Shown: positions 63,221 to 64,000 of the stretch, piece by piece | How the letters are laid out: the number at the start of each line of letters is the position of its first letter | How positions within the stretch are numbered: the stretch's first letter is position 1 | Source of the DNA: Onchocerca lupi | Lineage: Eukaryota; Nematoda; Chromadorea; Rhabditida; Onchocercidae | NCBI GenBank assembly: GCA_028564675.1 | Contig: JAOVVO010000420.1 | Span: forward strand, 1-64,000 | Length of the DNA: 64,000 bases | Reading direction: 5' to 3' | Position numbers and translations under genes: made by a program | Notes under the pieces: generated by a model | Told to the model about the DNA's origin: nothing | The model's input: the letters and a program-made list of their open reading frames with translations, nothing else | Databases searched by the model: none

Positions 63221-64000
63221 ATGGTAATAAACATCGTTGTCCTGGATGAATCAAGTGGGAAGGAACGAAAGATCTCCGTGGATGATATTGCCACTGCATT
63301 TCTCGATACCTTTCTTGCCGCTGTATCACCCAAGAAGCATTTTCAACATTTTCATTGTTCGTGGAATTATTTTTGCATCATTTTTTTCCATATTTCTCTG
63401 TCCTTTAACTAACTGTTTAGAAGTTTCAACATTTGCCTCTATGAGGTTAAAAGTTTAGATCCTCTGCAATGTAACTATATGAACATGCCGTTTAACTTCT
63501 TCACAACTGTTCTCTTCTCCTCTTTCCAATAATTCTTTTTGATTGTAGCGAATGACTGAGTAATTCCCGGAAATTATTAAAATCAGATTTATCCGAGTTG
63601 ATTGGCTTCCAATGTACATTGTATATTATGCATTTAGTTTTATGAGATTCTTAGACGAATCATAGCGTTGCGAAGTAAAACAATTTGGCTAACAATCTCA
63701 AACTAAATGTCATTTCTCTTGAAAATTTAGATAGTCATTCTAAAGGATTATCGTCTTTACTCAAGAATGTTTGCATGAATTGCATTTAAACTTTGATAAG
63801 AGGAATGATAGATTTATCTGGCTAAATATCTTCTCGAAGTTTGACTCAAAGAACTTATCTTCTAAATGAGTTTAGTTCAAAAGAATATTTCTTGTTTTAG
63901 GAGAAAATTTTTATTTTAGACGAAGATGAAGATGGTGATCTTGTGGCTGTTCGAACCAATGAAGAACTTACTGCCATGTTGTCTTCATCAAGAATTCAAC
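63221..64000 (+). CDS. PB1-domain protein, N-terminus only, resembling MEK5 (MAP2K5)
   Basis: The gene runs off the window. The first exon starts at ATG 63221 (MVINIVVLDESSGKERKISV) and probably ends at the GT after 63310. An exon starting at 63920 after TTTTAG reads EDEDGDLVAVRTNEELTAML. DEDGD followed by a beta strand and an 'S/TxEEL' helix is the OPCA motif of PB1 domains, and the run DGDxxxVRxxEExxAML is closest to that of MAP2K5. A middle exon seems to be missing, because the phases of the two do not match. If it is a MEK5, a kinase domain should follow beyond the window. Other PB1 proteins (TFG, NBR1, MEKK2/3) fit less well. Confidence 0.5.

Overview
This window is nuclear DNA of a nematode, most likely a filarial or other spirurid parasite. 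It is AT-rich. Coding sequence is split into many short exons by introns of about 80 to 700 bases, with worm-type acceptors ending in TTTNAG. Several start codons sit 1 to 30 bases behind an intron-like acceptor with no matching donor, as expected for spliced-leader trans-splicing. The closest protein resemblances I recall are to C. elegans (AHA-1, UNC-101, lamin, thioredoxin-fused PNG-1). The species call is inference. No bacterial operons, phage or CRISPR arrays were seen. Most short open frames here are chance frames in T-rich DNA.

Left part (1-11.3 kb). A partial minus-strand coiled-coil gene resembling the centrosomin motif-1 family lies at the left edge. After a 2.4 kb gap comes aha-1 (ARNT, bHLH-PAS) on the plus strand. 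Its 3' end appears interlocked with mrpl-43 (mitochondrial ribosomal protein mL43) on the minus strand: each gene seems to have exons inside an intron of the other. A ~625 bp near-perfect palindromic element sits between them. RTF2 (replication termination factor 2) follows.

Middle-left (11.9-25.3 kb). Two minus-strand genes in the same orientation: eIF2B beta upstream and a ~27-exon orthologue of CABIN1 (HIRA histone-chaperone complex) downstream. They may be co-transcribed.

Middle (27.3-45.2 kb). Plus strand: AP-1 clathrin adaptor mu subunit (422 aa), a 5 kb gap containing an intron-bearing tRNA-Ile(UAU), nuclear lamin (598 aa, CaaX box CAVM), and an NHE8-type Na+/H+ exchanger with a GC-AG intron.

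Right (45.2-64 kb). A gene-poor stretch holds a degenerate tandem repeat, a gene for a small single-pass membrane protein, and a decayed Helitron helicase. After that come png-1 (peptide N-glycanase with an N-terminal thioredoxin domain), a convergent ER cyclophilin B, a weak membrane-protein gene and, at the right edge, the start of a PB1-domain gene resembling MEK5.

Exon joins were checked by hand for reading-frame continuity. Junctions that would not close are stated. No database search was possible, so family names rest on recognised motifs and remembered family sequences.
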